A stretch of DNA of 64,000 bases from Pseudomonas putida (GTDB lineage: Bacteria; Pseudomonadota; Gammaproteobacteria; Pseudomonadales; Pseudomonadaceae). Both the position numbers and the translations under genes were made by a program. Shown here one piece after another: positions 56,141-64,000 of the stretch (position 1 is the first letter of the stretch; every line of letters begins with the position of its first letter). The stretch is taken from positions 4,650,001 through 4,714,000 of the forward strand of contig NZ_CP039371.1 of the NCBI RefSeq assembly GCF_005080685.1, read 5' to 3'. The notes under the pieces were generated by a model. It had not been told where the DNA came from. It saw only the letters and a program-made list of their open reading frames with translations, and made no database searches.

Positions 56141-57348
56141 CACTTGGCCTCCGTGGCAATGAGCGGCAACAGCACCTTGACGCAGGTACCACGGCCGACC
56201 TTTGAGCGCAGCTCGACCCGACCCTGGTGGGCACGCGCCACGGCCTTGACCACGGCAAGGCCGAGGCCGGTACCGGTGGATTTGGTGGTCAGGAACGGCT
56301 CACCCAGGCGCTCCAGCAGATCGGGGGCGACACCACAGCCGGCGTCGCTGATGCACAGGTGCAGGGTCTGCTCGCGGCGATACAGGTGCACCTTCAGCCG
56401 CGCGGGCTCGGCGCTGGCCTGCACGGCGTTCTCGATCAGGTTGAGCAAGGCGCCGACCAAGGTATCGCGATTGCACAGCAACTCACCCAGGTGGCTGTCG
56501 CACTGCCAGCGCACGGCATGGCCCTGGACATGGGCCTGGGCCGCCTGCTGCAGGGCCTGGAACAGTGCCTTGGGCGTCACCCGGTCACCCAGCGGCAGTT
56601 CGCCACGGGCGAATACCAGCATGTCGCGCACCTGGTGCTCCAGCTCGTGCAGGCGCTCCTTGAGGTTGGCGGCGAAGCGTTGACGGGTTTCCGGGGCCAG
56701 GGTCTGCAGGTCGTCGGCCAGGTGGCTGGCGTAGAGCATGGCGGCGGACAGCGGCGTGCGGATCTGGTGGGCGAGCGAGGCGACCATGCGCCCAAGCGAC
56801 GACAGCCGCTCATGGCGTGCCAATTGGTCTTGTAGGCGACGGGTTTCGGTCAGGTCGTTGAGTAGCACCAACTGGCCGGGCTCAGCATCCAGCGAGCGGG
56901 TGGCGATGGACAGGCGGCGGCCGTCGCGCAGCGAGACTTCGTGGCCGTCGTCCTTGCGTGGGGCGAAGCTGCGGGCGATGACCTGGCGCCACAGCTGGCC
57001 GACCAAGGGCTCGCCGAGCAAGTCGCAAGCGGCCGGGTTGGCCTCGCGCACCAGGCCTTGGCCGTCGATCACGATCACCCCACCGGGAAGCAGGTCGAGC
57101 AGGTTCTGCAGGCGGTTGGCCAGGCGCTCTTTTTCTGCAAGTTCGGCCATGCGCTGGGCGCTGACGACCGCCAGCTCGCCCTTGAGCTCGCTGACCCGGG
57201 CCTCGAGCATGCTGTAGGACTGGGTGAGCTGGGTGGACATCTGGTTGAACAGGGCGAACGCCTGCTCAAGCCCCTCTCGACTTTCCTGCTCGATCGGGGT
57301 ACGCCCCTGCGGATCGGGGGCTCTGGAAAAGTGGGCGGCCTGGGGCAT
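56140..57348 (-). CDS. fleS: Sensor histidine kinase FleS
   Basis: 402-residue soluble kinase with no membrane helix. A coiled-coil lead (~25-75), a PAS domain (~85-175, GGVIVIDGQGLVREANPAA), a HisKA domain with the phospho-His in ASLAHQIRTPLSAA, and an HATPase domain (NLIENAVQAS; STGTGLGLAVVK). Phosphorylates FleR. Its own sigma54 promoter lies 54 bp upstream. Confidence 0.95.
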   Translation of the reverse strand: MPQAAHFSRAPDPQGRTPIEQESREGLEQAFALFNQMSTQLTQSYSMLEARVSELKGELAVVSAQRMAELAEKERLANRLQNLLDLLPGGVIVIDGQGLVREANPAACDLLGEPLVGQLWRQVIARSFAPRKDDGHEVSLRDGRRLSIATRSLDAEPGQLVLLNDLTETRRLQDQLARHERLSSLGRMVASLAHQIRTPLSAAMLYASHLADDLQTLAPETRQRFAANLKERLHELEHQVRDMLVFARGELPLGDRVTPKALFQALQQAAQAHVQGHAVRWQCDSHLGELLCNRDTLVGALLNLIENAVQASAEPARLKVHLYRREQTLHLCISDAGCGVAPDLLERLGEPFLTTKSTGTGLGLAVVKAVARAHQGRVELRSKVGRGTCVKVLLPLIATEAK

Positions 57349-57401
57349 CGTGCTCTCTCGCGTGGCTGACCGTCATAAAAACGGTGTGTTGCCAGCGGTA
57401 G

Positions 57402-57418
57402 TGCAATAGCCGTGCCGG
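57402..57418 (-). promoter_or_regulatory. Sigma54 promoter of fleSR
   Basis: Minus-strand reading CCGGCACGGCTATTGCA: GG and GC ten bases apart, -24 GGCACG and -12 TTGCA perfect. FleQ is the expected activator. Confidence 0.88.
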
Positions 57419-57452
57419 GGATGGGGATTTGTTGGAATGGGCGCGGCAGGGC

Positions 57453-57546
57453 CGGCCTCTTCGCGGGCAAGCCCGCTCCTACAGGCTCACCACAATTTCC
57501 GAAATCCGTGGCGTACCTGTGGGAGCGGGCTTGCCCGCGAAGAGCG
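57453..57546. repeat. REP pair between fleS and fleQ
   Basis: CCGGCCTCTTCGCGGGCAAG at the left faces its near complement at the right (CTTGCCCGCGAAGAG). Probably ends the fleQ transcript and isolates the fleSR promoter. Confidence 0.8.
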
Positions 57547-57558
57547 CGACGCGGACCG

Positions 57559-59034
57559 TCAGTCCTCCGCCGCTTCCTCGCCGCCCTGACGACTCATGCC
57601 GTACTTGCGCATCTTCTCCACCAGGGTGGTACGACGAATACGCAAACGTTCAGCCGCCCGCGCCACGATACCGTTGGCATCGTCCAGCGCCTGCTGGATC
57701 AACCCTTGCTCCAGGCTGCCAAGGTAGTCCTTGAGGTCCAGCCCCTCGGGCGGCAGCATCGCGTGGCTACCCAGGGTCGGCGCATGGCCGTTGATCGCCA
57801 CGCGCTCTTCCAGGTCGCTGCGCAGGCTGTCGACCATCTGCTCGTCTTCATCGTCGATGTAGCGGAATTTCTTCGGCAGCTCCGACACCCCGATCACGCC
57901 ATACGGATGCATGATCGCCATGCGCTCGACCAGGTTGGCCAGCTCACGGACGTTGCCCGGCCAGCCGTGGCGGCACAGCGACATGATCGACGCCGAGTTG
58001 AAGCGGATCGAACCGCGCTTCTCGTGCTCCATGCGCGAGATCAGCTCGTTCATCAGCAGCGGGATGTCTTCGACCCGCTCACGCAGCGGCGCCATCTCGA
58101 TGGGGAACACGTTGAGCCGGTAGTACAGGTCCTCGCGGAAGGTCCCGTCCTCGATCATGGTCTCGAGGTTCTTGTGGGTCGCGGCGATGATGCGCACGTC
58201 GATGCTCTGGGTCTTGTTGCTGCCCACCCGCTCGAAGGTACGCTCCTGCAGCACGCGCAACAGCTTGACCTGCATCGGCAGCGGCATGTCGCCGATCTCG
58301 TCGAGGAACAGCGTCCCGCCGTTGGCCAGCTCGAAACGCCCGGCGCGGCTGGTGATGGCCCCGGTGAAGGCGCCCTTCTCGTGGCCGAACAGCTCGCTCT
58401 CCAGCAACTCGGCCGGGATCGCCCCGCAGTTGACCGGCACGAACGGCGCTTCGCGGCGCTTGGAGTGGTAATGGAGGTTGCGCGCGACCACTTCCTTGCC
58501 AGTGCCCGACTCGCCGAGGATCAACACGCTGGCGTCGGTATCGGCCACCTGCTGCATCATCTGGCGCACGTGCTGGATCGCACGGCTGGTGCCGACCAGG
58601 CTGCGGAACAGGTTGGGCTCGCGCTGACGGCCGCGCTCGCGGGCCTGGTCGTACATCTCGCGGTAGACCTGGGCACGGTGCAGGGTATCGAGCAATTGGC
58701 TGTAGCTGGGCGGCATTTCCAGGTTGGCCAGCACACGGCGGCGCAGGTCGTCCGGGAAGTCGGCCGAAGAAATTTCACCTAAAAGCAGAACCGGAAGGAA
58801 CTCATCCCACCCAGCCACTGTCTTAAGCAGCCCAAGCACATTGCCTGGGGAGTTGACGCTGCCGATGAGCACGCACAGCACTTCGCGGCTGGAAGACAAC
58901 GAAGCTACCGATTGCTGCCAGTCATGGCTGGAGCACGGAATGTTTTCTTCCCCGAGGAAATTCAGGACCACCGCCAGATCGCGGCGGCGGGCGCTGTCGT
59001 CATCGATCAGGAGAATCTTGGTTTCACGCCACAT
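57559..59034 (-). CDS. fleQ: Master flagellar regulator FleQ
   Basis: 491-residue sigma54 activator and c-di-GMP receptor at the top of the flagellar cascade. The N-terminal REC-like domain lacks the phospho-Asp (the site reads [11 protein letters not shown]), as in known FleQ. AAA+ domain: Walker [18 protein letters not shown] in [11 protein letters not shown]-terminal [21 protein letters not shown]. FleN normally restrains it, and the fleN gene here is frameshifted. Confidence 0.96.
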   Translation of the reverse strand: MWRETKILLIDDDSARRRDLAVVLNFLGEENIPCSSHDWQQSVASLSSSREVLCVLIGSVNSPGNVLGLLKTVAGWDEFLPVLLLGEISSADFPDDLRRRVLANLEMPPSYSQLLDTLHRAQVYREMYDQARERGRQREPNLFRSLVGTSRAIQHVRQMMQQVADTDASVLILGESGTGKEVVARNLHYHSKRREAPFVPVNCGAIPAELLESELFGHEKGAFTGAITSRAGRFELANGGTLFLDEIGDMPLPMQVKLLRVLQERTFERVGSNKTQSIDVRIIAATHKNLETMIEDGTFREDLYYRLNVFPIEMAPLRERVEDIPLLMNELISRMEHEKRGSIRFNSASIMSLCRHGWPGNVRELANLVERMAIMHPYGVIGVSELPKKFRYIDDEDEQMVDSLRSDLEERVAINGHAPTLGSHAMLPPEGLDLKDYLGSLEQGLIQQALDDANGIVARAAERLRIRRTTLVEKMRKYGMSRQGGEEAAED

Positions 59035-59394
59035 GCAATAGCAACTTCCCTAGTCAATTCTCGGCGCCAAAGGGCGTAGTTAGCTCAAAGCCGACCGGTC
59101 GGTCATGATCTGATGCCGGAAATAGTTAAATAGACACTAGTTAAGTCGAAAATCTGTAAAGGTCAATTTTATGGCGCCTCAAAGGGGCGTTTCGAGTTAA
59201 CTGAACAGATGGTATACCGAAGCGCTGCTTTTTGCTTGGTCAAACAGGTTCATTTCGTCATAAAAAAAGCGCGACTGATTTCGCTTGGCGCCGGAGCATT
59301 GACTCTATCAGCCGACGGACGGTCGAACGTTGACGTGTAGCAACACCCTCCCGCCGCAGCAAACGCATTTCTTTACCTTGCTTAACGCCCAGCT
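59035..59394. promoter_or_regulatory. fleQ upstream region
   Basis: 360 bp without a gene. It is AT-rich compared with its surroundings. It contains the fliT terminator (59262-59286), a GACCGGTC palindrome (59093-59100), a repeated GGCGCC and, on the minus strand, a possible sigma70 -35 TTGACC at 59161-59166. The matching -10 is weak, so the exact fleQ start is not readable. Confidence 0.5.
59262..59286 (-). terminator. Intrinsic terminator after fliT
   Basis: On the minus strand AAGCG and CGCTT form a stem followed by a run of seven T. It lies about 110 bp after the fliT stop and should end the flaG-fliDST transcript before fleQ. Confidence 0.7.
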
Positions 59395-59751
59395 TCAACG
59401 GCGCGAGCCGGAGAACATGCTGTAGACCTTCGCCTGGCTAGTCGTTTTACGGTACTCGGACATTTCCCGAGCGATGGCCTGACGCGCTTCGCCAACGTCC
59501 GCGACCAGCGAGCGATAGAGCTCCAGCAAGCCTTCGAGATCTTCGCGCACGCGCTCACGATCAACGTCCGGCTCGCTCAGCACAGCCTCGACGCAGGTGC
59601 GGCATTCGACGTCCAACTCTGCGACCGCTTCCCAGTCTTCCCGGGCCAAGGCATCGGCCAGGGCTGCGCGAGCAGCGCTCACGCGCTGAGACATGCTCAA
59701 CTCGCCAAGCACGGGCGCACTGAAGCCTGGCTCGTCGGCCGAGGGCTTCAT
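59395..59751 (-). CDS. fliT: Flagellar protein FliT-like chaperone
   Basis: 118-residue, highly helical and acidic protein downstream of fliS, the usual place of fliT (export chaperone for FliD). Sequence conservation in this family is low; helices such as RVSAARAALADALAREDWEAV and the C-terminal YRKTTSQAKVYSMF fit. Its start overlaps the fliS stop by four bases. Assignment rests largely on position. Confidence 0.75.
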   Translation of the reverse strand: MKPSADEPGFSAPVLGELSMSQRVSAARAALADALAREDWEAVAELDVECRTCVEAVLSEPDVDRERVREDLEGLLELYRSLVADVGEARQAIAREMSEYRKTTSQAKVYSMFSGSRR

Positions 59752-60146
59752 GGTGCCTCCGCAGCTTGCTGAGGGATGCCATCCCAGCCCATTTTCAACT
59801 CCAGCAGCACCTTGGTCACTTCATCGAGGGACTTGACGCTGTTGGAGCGGTTGGCCTCGACCAGGTGGCGGGTCATGAAATCGTACAAGCGCGCGTAGTT
59901 GGCCGCCAAATCGCCGCCTTGCTTGAAGTCCAAGGCTTCGCGCAGACCTGCAATGATGTCCAGCGCCTTGCTGATCAGCTTGGCTTTTTCGAACATTTCA
60001 CCACGTTCCATGCACCCACGTGCCTGGGCGATACGGCTCAGGCCACCTTCCATCAGCAGTTGGATCAGGCGGTGGGGAGATGCGTCGTGGATTTCTGACT
60101 GGGTATTGACGTTGCGGTATTGACGAAGCGCGGCCATACGGTTCAT
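59748..60146 (-). CDS. fliS: Flagellin export chaperone FliS
   Basis: 132-residue helical chaperone binding the flagellin C-terminus. Landmarks: ALRQYRNVNTQSEIHDASPH at the start, LIQLLMEGGLSRIAQAR, and DFMTRHLVEAN. ATG 60146 has AGGGG upstream. Lies between fliD and fliT. Confidence 0.94.
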   Translation of the reverse strand: MNRMAALRQYRNVNTQSEIHDASPHRLIQLLMEGGLSRIAQARGCMERGEMFEKAKLISKALDIIAGLREALDFKQGGDLAANYARLYDFMTRHLVEANRSNSVKSLDEVTKVLLELKMGWDGIPQQAAEAP

Positions 60147-60170
60147 TGCGGTGCCCCTGTGAAATTCTTT

Positions 60171-60185
60171 TGGCGATGATCGCCA
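60171..60185. repeat. TGGCGAT-g-ATCGCCA palindrome between fliD and fliS
   Basis: Perfect 7-base arms around one base, in the 99-bp fliD-fliS gap. No T-tract; could be an operator or RNA stem. Confidence 0.4.
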
Positions 60186-60245
60186 TTGAACACTGTATCG
60201 ACATCGAGGGGGCTTTCTTTACCCCCACGAAGTCGATGCCCCCGA

Positions 60246-61655
60246 TCAGTCGTCGGAGCTGGCGTTGTTCAGCGCGTTCAGGGTGGTCATCACGCTGTCG
60301 CTCGTAGCCGTGAGCTGCGCGACGAGGGTATCCATTGCGTTGTACTTGGCGTACATGGTCGCCTCATACTTGGTGATCCGGCGGTCGAGGTTGGTTTGCT
60401 GCGTGGCCAGGTCCGACAGGGTGTCATTCAGCGAGTCGGTGCGCTGGTCGAGCAGGCCGTCGTCATCGGCATAGATATCCAGCGACGTGGACATGCGGGT
60501 CAGCAGACCGTTGGTGCCGGTAAAGAAGCCTTCGACAGAAGCTGCGTTCTTTTCCAGTGCCGCTTCCAGGTCGTCGTCATCGATGGACAGCGTGCCGTCG
60601 TTCTGGGTCGAAATACCCAACTGCGACAATAGCTTGATGGTGCCGCCGTCGCCGGAGCTGCTGATCAACTGGTTTCGCAGGCCACTGACAATGTTACGCA
60701 CGGTCGCGTCGCTAGTAAGCGCGGCTGCCGTGGTGGTGGCGTTGCCGTCGTCATCCGTGCCGGACGTCACCGTGGTCAACGTTTTGATGCTGGACATCAA
60801 AGAGTTGTAGGCGTCGACAAACGAAGTGATCGACTCCTTCAGACCGTCGGTGTTGGTATCGACAGTGATGGTCGCCTTGCTGTCGTCTTCCAGCAGAGTG
60901 AACTCGACGCCACTGATGGCGGTGGTAATCTCGTTGGTGGAGCTTTTCATCGACAGGCCGTCGATGGTGTAGACCGCATCGGCCGCCGGTGCGACCACAT
61001 ACCCACCAGTGGAGTCGGACGCCTGAGCGCCCGCCGCGATCCCCAGCGTTTTCAACGCATCGGAGTTCGTGGTCAATGTAATGTCAGTGCCTTCGCCGGT
61101 GGTCGTGGAGCTGAGCACCAGGCGCTGACCTTCGGAGTCAGAAATGATGTTGGCGGTGATACCGCTATCTTTGAGCTGGGTGTTGATGCTGTCGCGAATA
61201 TCCGACAACGTGGCGCCGTTCGCGACCTTGATGGTCGTGGTCGAGCCGGAACTCGCCGAGCCAGCCCCCTGCGTGATGGTGAAAGTACCAGAACCGAACG
61301 TGGTGCCGGTGGAAATGTACTGGGTCGCGACCTTGGAACTGGTGGCGATCGAAGTCGTCTTGATGACGTAGCTACCGGACGCAGCACCGGCACCAACTTT
61401 GGCAGTAAGCGCTTCCTCATCGGAAGATTTCGCAGTCATGCCAGTGAACGAGCTATTTTCAGCCAGGTCTTCCATGGCCGTCTGGAATTTTTCCAACGCA
61501 CTTTTCAGCGTACCGATGGCCGACAGACTGGTCGTGGCCTTGGTCGTGGCGGTATCGATCTGGCTTTGCTTCGGCGCCTTTTGCGCCGAGACCAAGGCAG
61601 AGACAATCGAGTCAATGTCGATGCCGGACCCGACTCCGTTAATGGAAGTGCCCAT
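60246..61655 (-). CDS. fliD: Flagellar capping protein FliD
   Basis: 469-residue filament cap (HAP2). N-terminal MGTSINGVGSGIDIDSIVSA and C-terminal LDRRITKYEATMYAKYNAMD regions are conserved; the centre is Ser/Thr-rich and variable. ATG 61655 has GGAG eight bases upstream. 95 bp separate it from flaG. Confidence 0.95.
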   Translation of the reverse strand: MGTSINGVGSGIDIDSIVSALVSAQKAPKQSQIDTATTKATTSLSAIGTLKSALEKFQTAMEDLAENSSFTGMTAKSSDEEALTAKVGAGAASGSYVIKTTSIATSSKVATQYISTGTTFGSGTFTITQGAGSASSGSTTTIKVANGATLSDIRDSINTQLKDSGITANIISDSEGQRLVLSSTTTGEGTDITLTTNSDALKTLGIAAGAQASDSTGGYVVAPAADAVYTIDGLSMKSSTNEITTAISGVEFTLLEDDSKATITVDTNTDGLKESITSFVDAYNSLMSSIKTLTTVTSGTDDDGNATTTAAALTSDATVRNIVSGLRNQLISSSGDGGTIKLLSQLGISTQNDGTLSIDDDDLEAALEKNAASVEGFFTGTNGLLTRMSTSLDIYADDDGLLDQRTDSLNDTLSDLATQQTNLDRRITKYEATMYAKYNAMDTLVAQLTATSDSVMTTLNALNNASSDD

Positions 61656-61750
61656 TGTTCAGGCTCCCTATCAAAAATTGGCGCTTAGCGCAGCTCAGTG
61701 GCAGATTCATGACGTATGGCCTATTGGCATACAAGATCCGCGCCACTCCC

Positions 61751-62101
61751 TCAAGCCATGTCGTTGAACAACAGTCCGTCGGCTTCTTTCAGACTTTCCG
61801 CCAGCTTCAGCGCAACTTCCGACGGAATTTGCCGAATCACCTCCCCCGTGTCGCTCGCCACGACCTTGACCACGGTTTGGCCTGAGCCTTCATCAATGGA
61901 GAAGTCGAGGTTGCGATGGGAGGACTCAGACATTTTCTGAAGGCTTTCGACAGCCTGCGCCAGTGTCTGGATGACGCCTTCCGAAGCATCCTTCTCTGCA
62001 TCGTGCACGACGGGTGCATCTGGCCGCCCTTGAGCGGAGCCAACCGGCGCCGCACCGGCGAGACTGCCAGAGGCCGAATTCGCATTGAGATTTATGTCCA
62101 T
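61751..62101 (-). CDS. flaG: Flagellar protein FlaG
   Basis: 116-residue protein. N-terminal half is low complexity; the conserved C-terminal FlaG domain has LDFSIDEGSGQTVVKVVASD and EVIRQIPSEVALKLAESL. FlaG affects filament length in Pseudomonas. Placed between fliC and fliD. Confidence 0.93.
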   Translation of the reverse strand: MDINLNANSASGSLAGAAPVGSAQGRPDAPVVHDAEKDASEGVIQTLAQAVESLQKMSESSHRNLDFSIDEGSGQTVVKVVASDTGEVIRQIPSEVALKLAESLKEADGLLFNDMA

Positions 62102-62128
62102 GGATCACACCCCTCAAACCGGAAGCAA

Positions 62129-62151
62129 GAAAGGGCGCGAGGCGCCCTTTC
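62129..62151. terminator. Terminator hairpin after fliC
   Basis: GAAAGGGCGC and GCGCCCTTTC form a perfect 10-bp stem with a 3-base loop, 26 bp after the fliC stop. The T-tract is weak. Confidence 0.75.
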
Positions 62152-62176
62152 TCATCTATTAGCCGTTAGGCCGGTA

Positions 62177-63313
62177 TTACTGCAGCAGCTTCAGAACAGC
62201 GGAAGGCAGCTGGTTGGCCTGGGCCAGAACAGCGGTAGCGGCGGACTGCAGAGTCTGCTGCTTGGTCATCTCGGCGGTTTCGGCGGCGAAATCGACGTCC
62301 TGGATGGTCGACAGAGCAGCGGTGGCGCTCTCGGCGACGTTCTGCAGGTTGGAGATGGTGCTGTCCAGACGGTTCTGGATGGCACCCAGAGCGGAACGCT
62401 GGGTATCGATCTGCTTCAGGGCGCCGTCGATGACCTGGGTGGCGATCTGAGCGGAAGCGGCGTCGGAGATGTTCAGCTTCTGGACGGTCGAGGAGCCGGT
62501 GCTGGCGGTGGTGATGGCAGCTACGGCAGTCGAACCACCGATGGCGCTGACCGAAGCGATGTTGTCGCCCGAGGTCAGAATGATACCGGTGCCGGCAGAG
62601 TTCATCACGGCAGTTACACCGCTGATGTTGGTGTTGATCGCGCTGACAACGTCGGACAGCGAAGAGTTGGAAGCGATTTCGATATCCACGCCACCGATGG
62701 TCAGAGTACCACCAGCAGTGATGACATCGCCCTTGGCAGCTACTACGGAGTTAACCGACAGAGTAGCCAGCGATGCGCTGCCTTTCAGGGCGCTAGCACC
62801 CATGTCGCTCAGGGTGAAGCTGACGGTTTCGTTGGCGTTGGCGCCGACCTGGAAGGTCAGGGTGCCGGAGTTGCCAGCAGTGCCGTCCAGCAGGTTGATG
62901 CCCGAAGTACCGCCACCGAAAGTGGTGGTCTTGGAGATACGGGTCAGTTCGGCAGTCAGCGACTTGAACTCTTGGTTCAGAGCGCTCTGGTCTTCGGAGC
63001 TGTTGGAGCCGTTAGCCGACTGCAGGGACAGTTCACGCATACGCTGCAGGATGCTGGTGGACTCCTGCAGAGCGCCTTCAGCGGCGGTGGCGATGGAGTT
63101 GGCGTCCTGGGCGTTCTTGATGGCGACGTTCAGGCCATTGGTCTGGCTGGTCAGACGGTTGGAAATCTGGGAACCTGCGGCGTCGTCCTTGGCGCTGTTG
63201 ATACGCAGACCGGTCGAGAGACGAGTCATCGAGGTGGTCAGGGAATCGGACGCTTTGGTCAGGTTCTTTTGAACCGACAGGGAGGCGATGTTGGTGTTGA
63301 CGGTAAGAGCCAT
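62177..63313 (-). CDS. fliC: Flagellin FliC
   Basis: 378-residue filament protein. Conserved D0/D1 ends: [20 protein letters not shown] at the start and [19 protein letters not shown] to SAVLKLLQ at the end; the short Ser/Thr/Ala-rich middle is surface exposed and a likely glycosylation region. Rather short for the P. putida group, where lengths vary widely. AAGGA precedes the start; FliA-dependent promoter upstream. Confidence 0.96.
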   Translation of the reverse strand: MALTVNTNIASLSVQKNLTKASDSLTTSMTRLSTGLRINSAKDDAAGSQISNRLTSQTNGLNVAIKNAQDANSIATAAEGALQESTSILQRMRELSLQSANGSNSSEDQSALNQEFKSLTAELTRISKTTTFGGGTSGINLLDGTAGNSGTLTFQVGANANETVSFTLSDMGASALKGSASLATLSVNSVVAAKGDVITAGGTLTIGGVDIEIASNSSLSDVVSAINTNISGVTAVMNSAGTGIILTSGDNIASVSAIGGSTAVAAITTASTGSSTVQKLNISDAASAQIATQVIDGALKQIDTQRSALGAIQNRLDSTISNLQNVAESATAALSTIQDVDFAAETAEMTKQQTLQSAATAVLAQANQLPSAVLKLLQ

Positions 63314-63402
63314 GACAAGATCCTTGCATTAGGGCTAACGGTGGTGGAGTTCTACAGCGGTGTGGTTGCCGTTCAACGCACCCCGCAGAACCTTCACTAG
63401 GG

Positions 63403-63429
63403 TTATCGTCGTCATGGCCACTTGCTTTA
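63403..63429 (-). promoter_or_regulatory. FliA (sigma28) promoter of fliC
   Basis: Minus strand: TAAA, 15 bases, GACGATAA, one change from TAAA-N15-GCCGATAA. The 5' leader would be about 80 bases. Confidence 0.88.
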
Positions 63430-63563
63430 ATTTTTTTTTGCGAGGTTCAGCCCGCCCCACTCGACAAGCCTGAATTAACGGTGAACGCAGGGCCGTGGCC
63501 CCCTTTTTGCTTGATTCCCGGATCAGTCAAGACACCGCCACCCGCCCAGGACCCCGGACGCCC

Positions 63564-64000
63564 ATGCAATCAGAACATGCAGCGGTCAAACGCATCGGCC
63601 AAGCGCTTCAGCTCGCCGAAAAGAAGAAAGATGTCGAGGGGCAGATCCGCCTCTATGAACAGCTGCTGGTCATAACACCCAAACTGGCCGAAGGCCATGC
63701 CCAGTTGGCCCACCTCTATTTCGAGCAAGGCAAGGAAGCGGAAGCGGCACCTCACGTCAACCAGGCGCTGCAGCAGCCGCCAAGTGAAAACGTGGACAAA
63801 ACCGTCTTCCCTCACCTTTATGAAAGCGCTCTATTCAAGGGGGATGTGTCACAGGCTCGGAGCTGGTATGAAGCCCACCCTACGCTGCGCCGCTTCAAGC
63901 TGCTTTATCAGGCCTTGGAGGGCAGCGGCAGGAGCACTGAGCTGGAGGCACTGTTGATTGATGCCCTGGAGCGCTTTACGCACCCGAAAGAGCAATCGCA
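63564..64000 (+). CDS. TPR-containing protein, N-terminal part (runs off the window)
   Basis: Open from ATG 63564 (MQSEHAAVKRIGQALQLAE) to the right edge, 145 codons seen. Helical repeats of the TPR type are visible (GQIRLYEQLLVITPKLAEGH; AQLAHLYFEQGKEAEAAPHV). No signal peptide. It is divergent from fliC; in many Pseudomonas this side of fliC holds flagellin-glycosylation genes with TPR-bearing glycosyltransferases. That role is inferred from position, as no catalytic domain lies in the visible part. Confidence 0.7.
   Translation, partial: MQSEHAAVKRIGQALQLAEKKKDVEGQIRLYEQLLVITPKLAEGHAQLAHLYFEQGKEAEAAPHVNQALQQPPSENVDKTVFPHLYESALFKGDVSQARSWYEAHPTLRRFKLLYQALEGSGRSTELEALLIDALERFTHPKEQS

Noticed and set aside
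741..57546. Regularly recurring palindromes as a CRISPR array
   Set aside because: They are dispersed, in inverted pairs and not separated by uniform spacers; they are REP elements.
62115..62132. Possible sigma54 box before flaG
   Set aside because: The -12 half TTGCT is good but the -24 half lacks the essential GG.

Overview
The window is about 64 kb of a high-GC gammaproteobacterial chromosome that reads as the Pseudomonas putida group. The grounds are the gene order of the polar-flagellum and chemotaxis locus (fleQ-fleSR-fliEFGHIJ-fliK-fliLMNOPQR-flhB-flhA-flhF-fleN-fliA-cheYZAB-motCD-parC-parP-cheW), the cytochrome c maturation operon next to it, and many extragenic REP-type palindromes of the P. 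putida kind. I worked from sequence alone, so the species assignment is inference.

Layout. 1-6.7 kb: housekeeping and transport genes (a voltage-gated K+ channel cut by the window edge, a periplasmic sulfate-binding protein, an MscS-type channel, an RlmI-like methyltransferase, an EamA exporter with a divergent Lrp/AsnC regulator). 6.7-9.5 kb: a 430-bp AT-rich regulatory region, then an NCS1 nucleobase/hydantoin permease and an Asp/Glu-racemase-family enzyme that lacks the first catalytic cysteine. 9.5-13 kb: five minus-strand genes (histidine phosphatase, FKBP isomerase, PhzF-like enzyme, D-2-hydroxyacid dehydrogenase, proline-rich lipoprotein). 13-19.9 kb: ccmABCDEFGHI on the minus strand. 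20-24.7 kb, plus strand: a second FliK-like protein, a stand-alone FlhB C-terminal domain, and a large protein with a toxin-type glycosyltransferase domain. 24.8-63.3 kb: 38.5 kb entirely on the minus strand holding flagellar and chemotaxis genes from cheW to fliC. The right edge holds the start of a TPR-containing gene divergent from fliC.

How it works together. FleQ (sigma54 activator) and FleSR head a transcription cascade. Clear sigma54 -24/-12 elements lie before fleS, fliE, fliK, fliL and flhA, and a FliA (sigma28) promoter lies before fliC. FlhF and FleN set flagellar position and number; ParC and ParP position the CheA arrays; the HptB-HsbR-HsbA partner-switching genes sit between fliJ and fliK.

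Main oddities. Four genes (ccmH, ccmB, the glycosyltransferase toxin-like gene, fleN) are each broken by one missing base in or beside a short G/C run. Each becomes full length when one base is restored, which points to assembly or base-calling errors rather than four real mutations. CheA carries four copies of an EFExLLDQLHGKG-type repeat in its linker. The racemase has a Cys-to-Gly change like that of arylmalonate decarboxylase.
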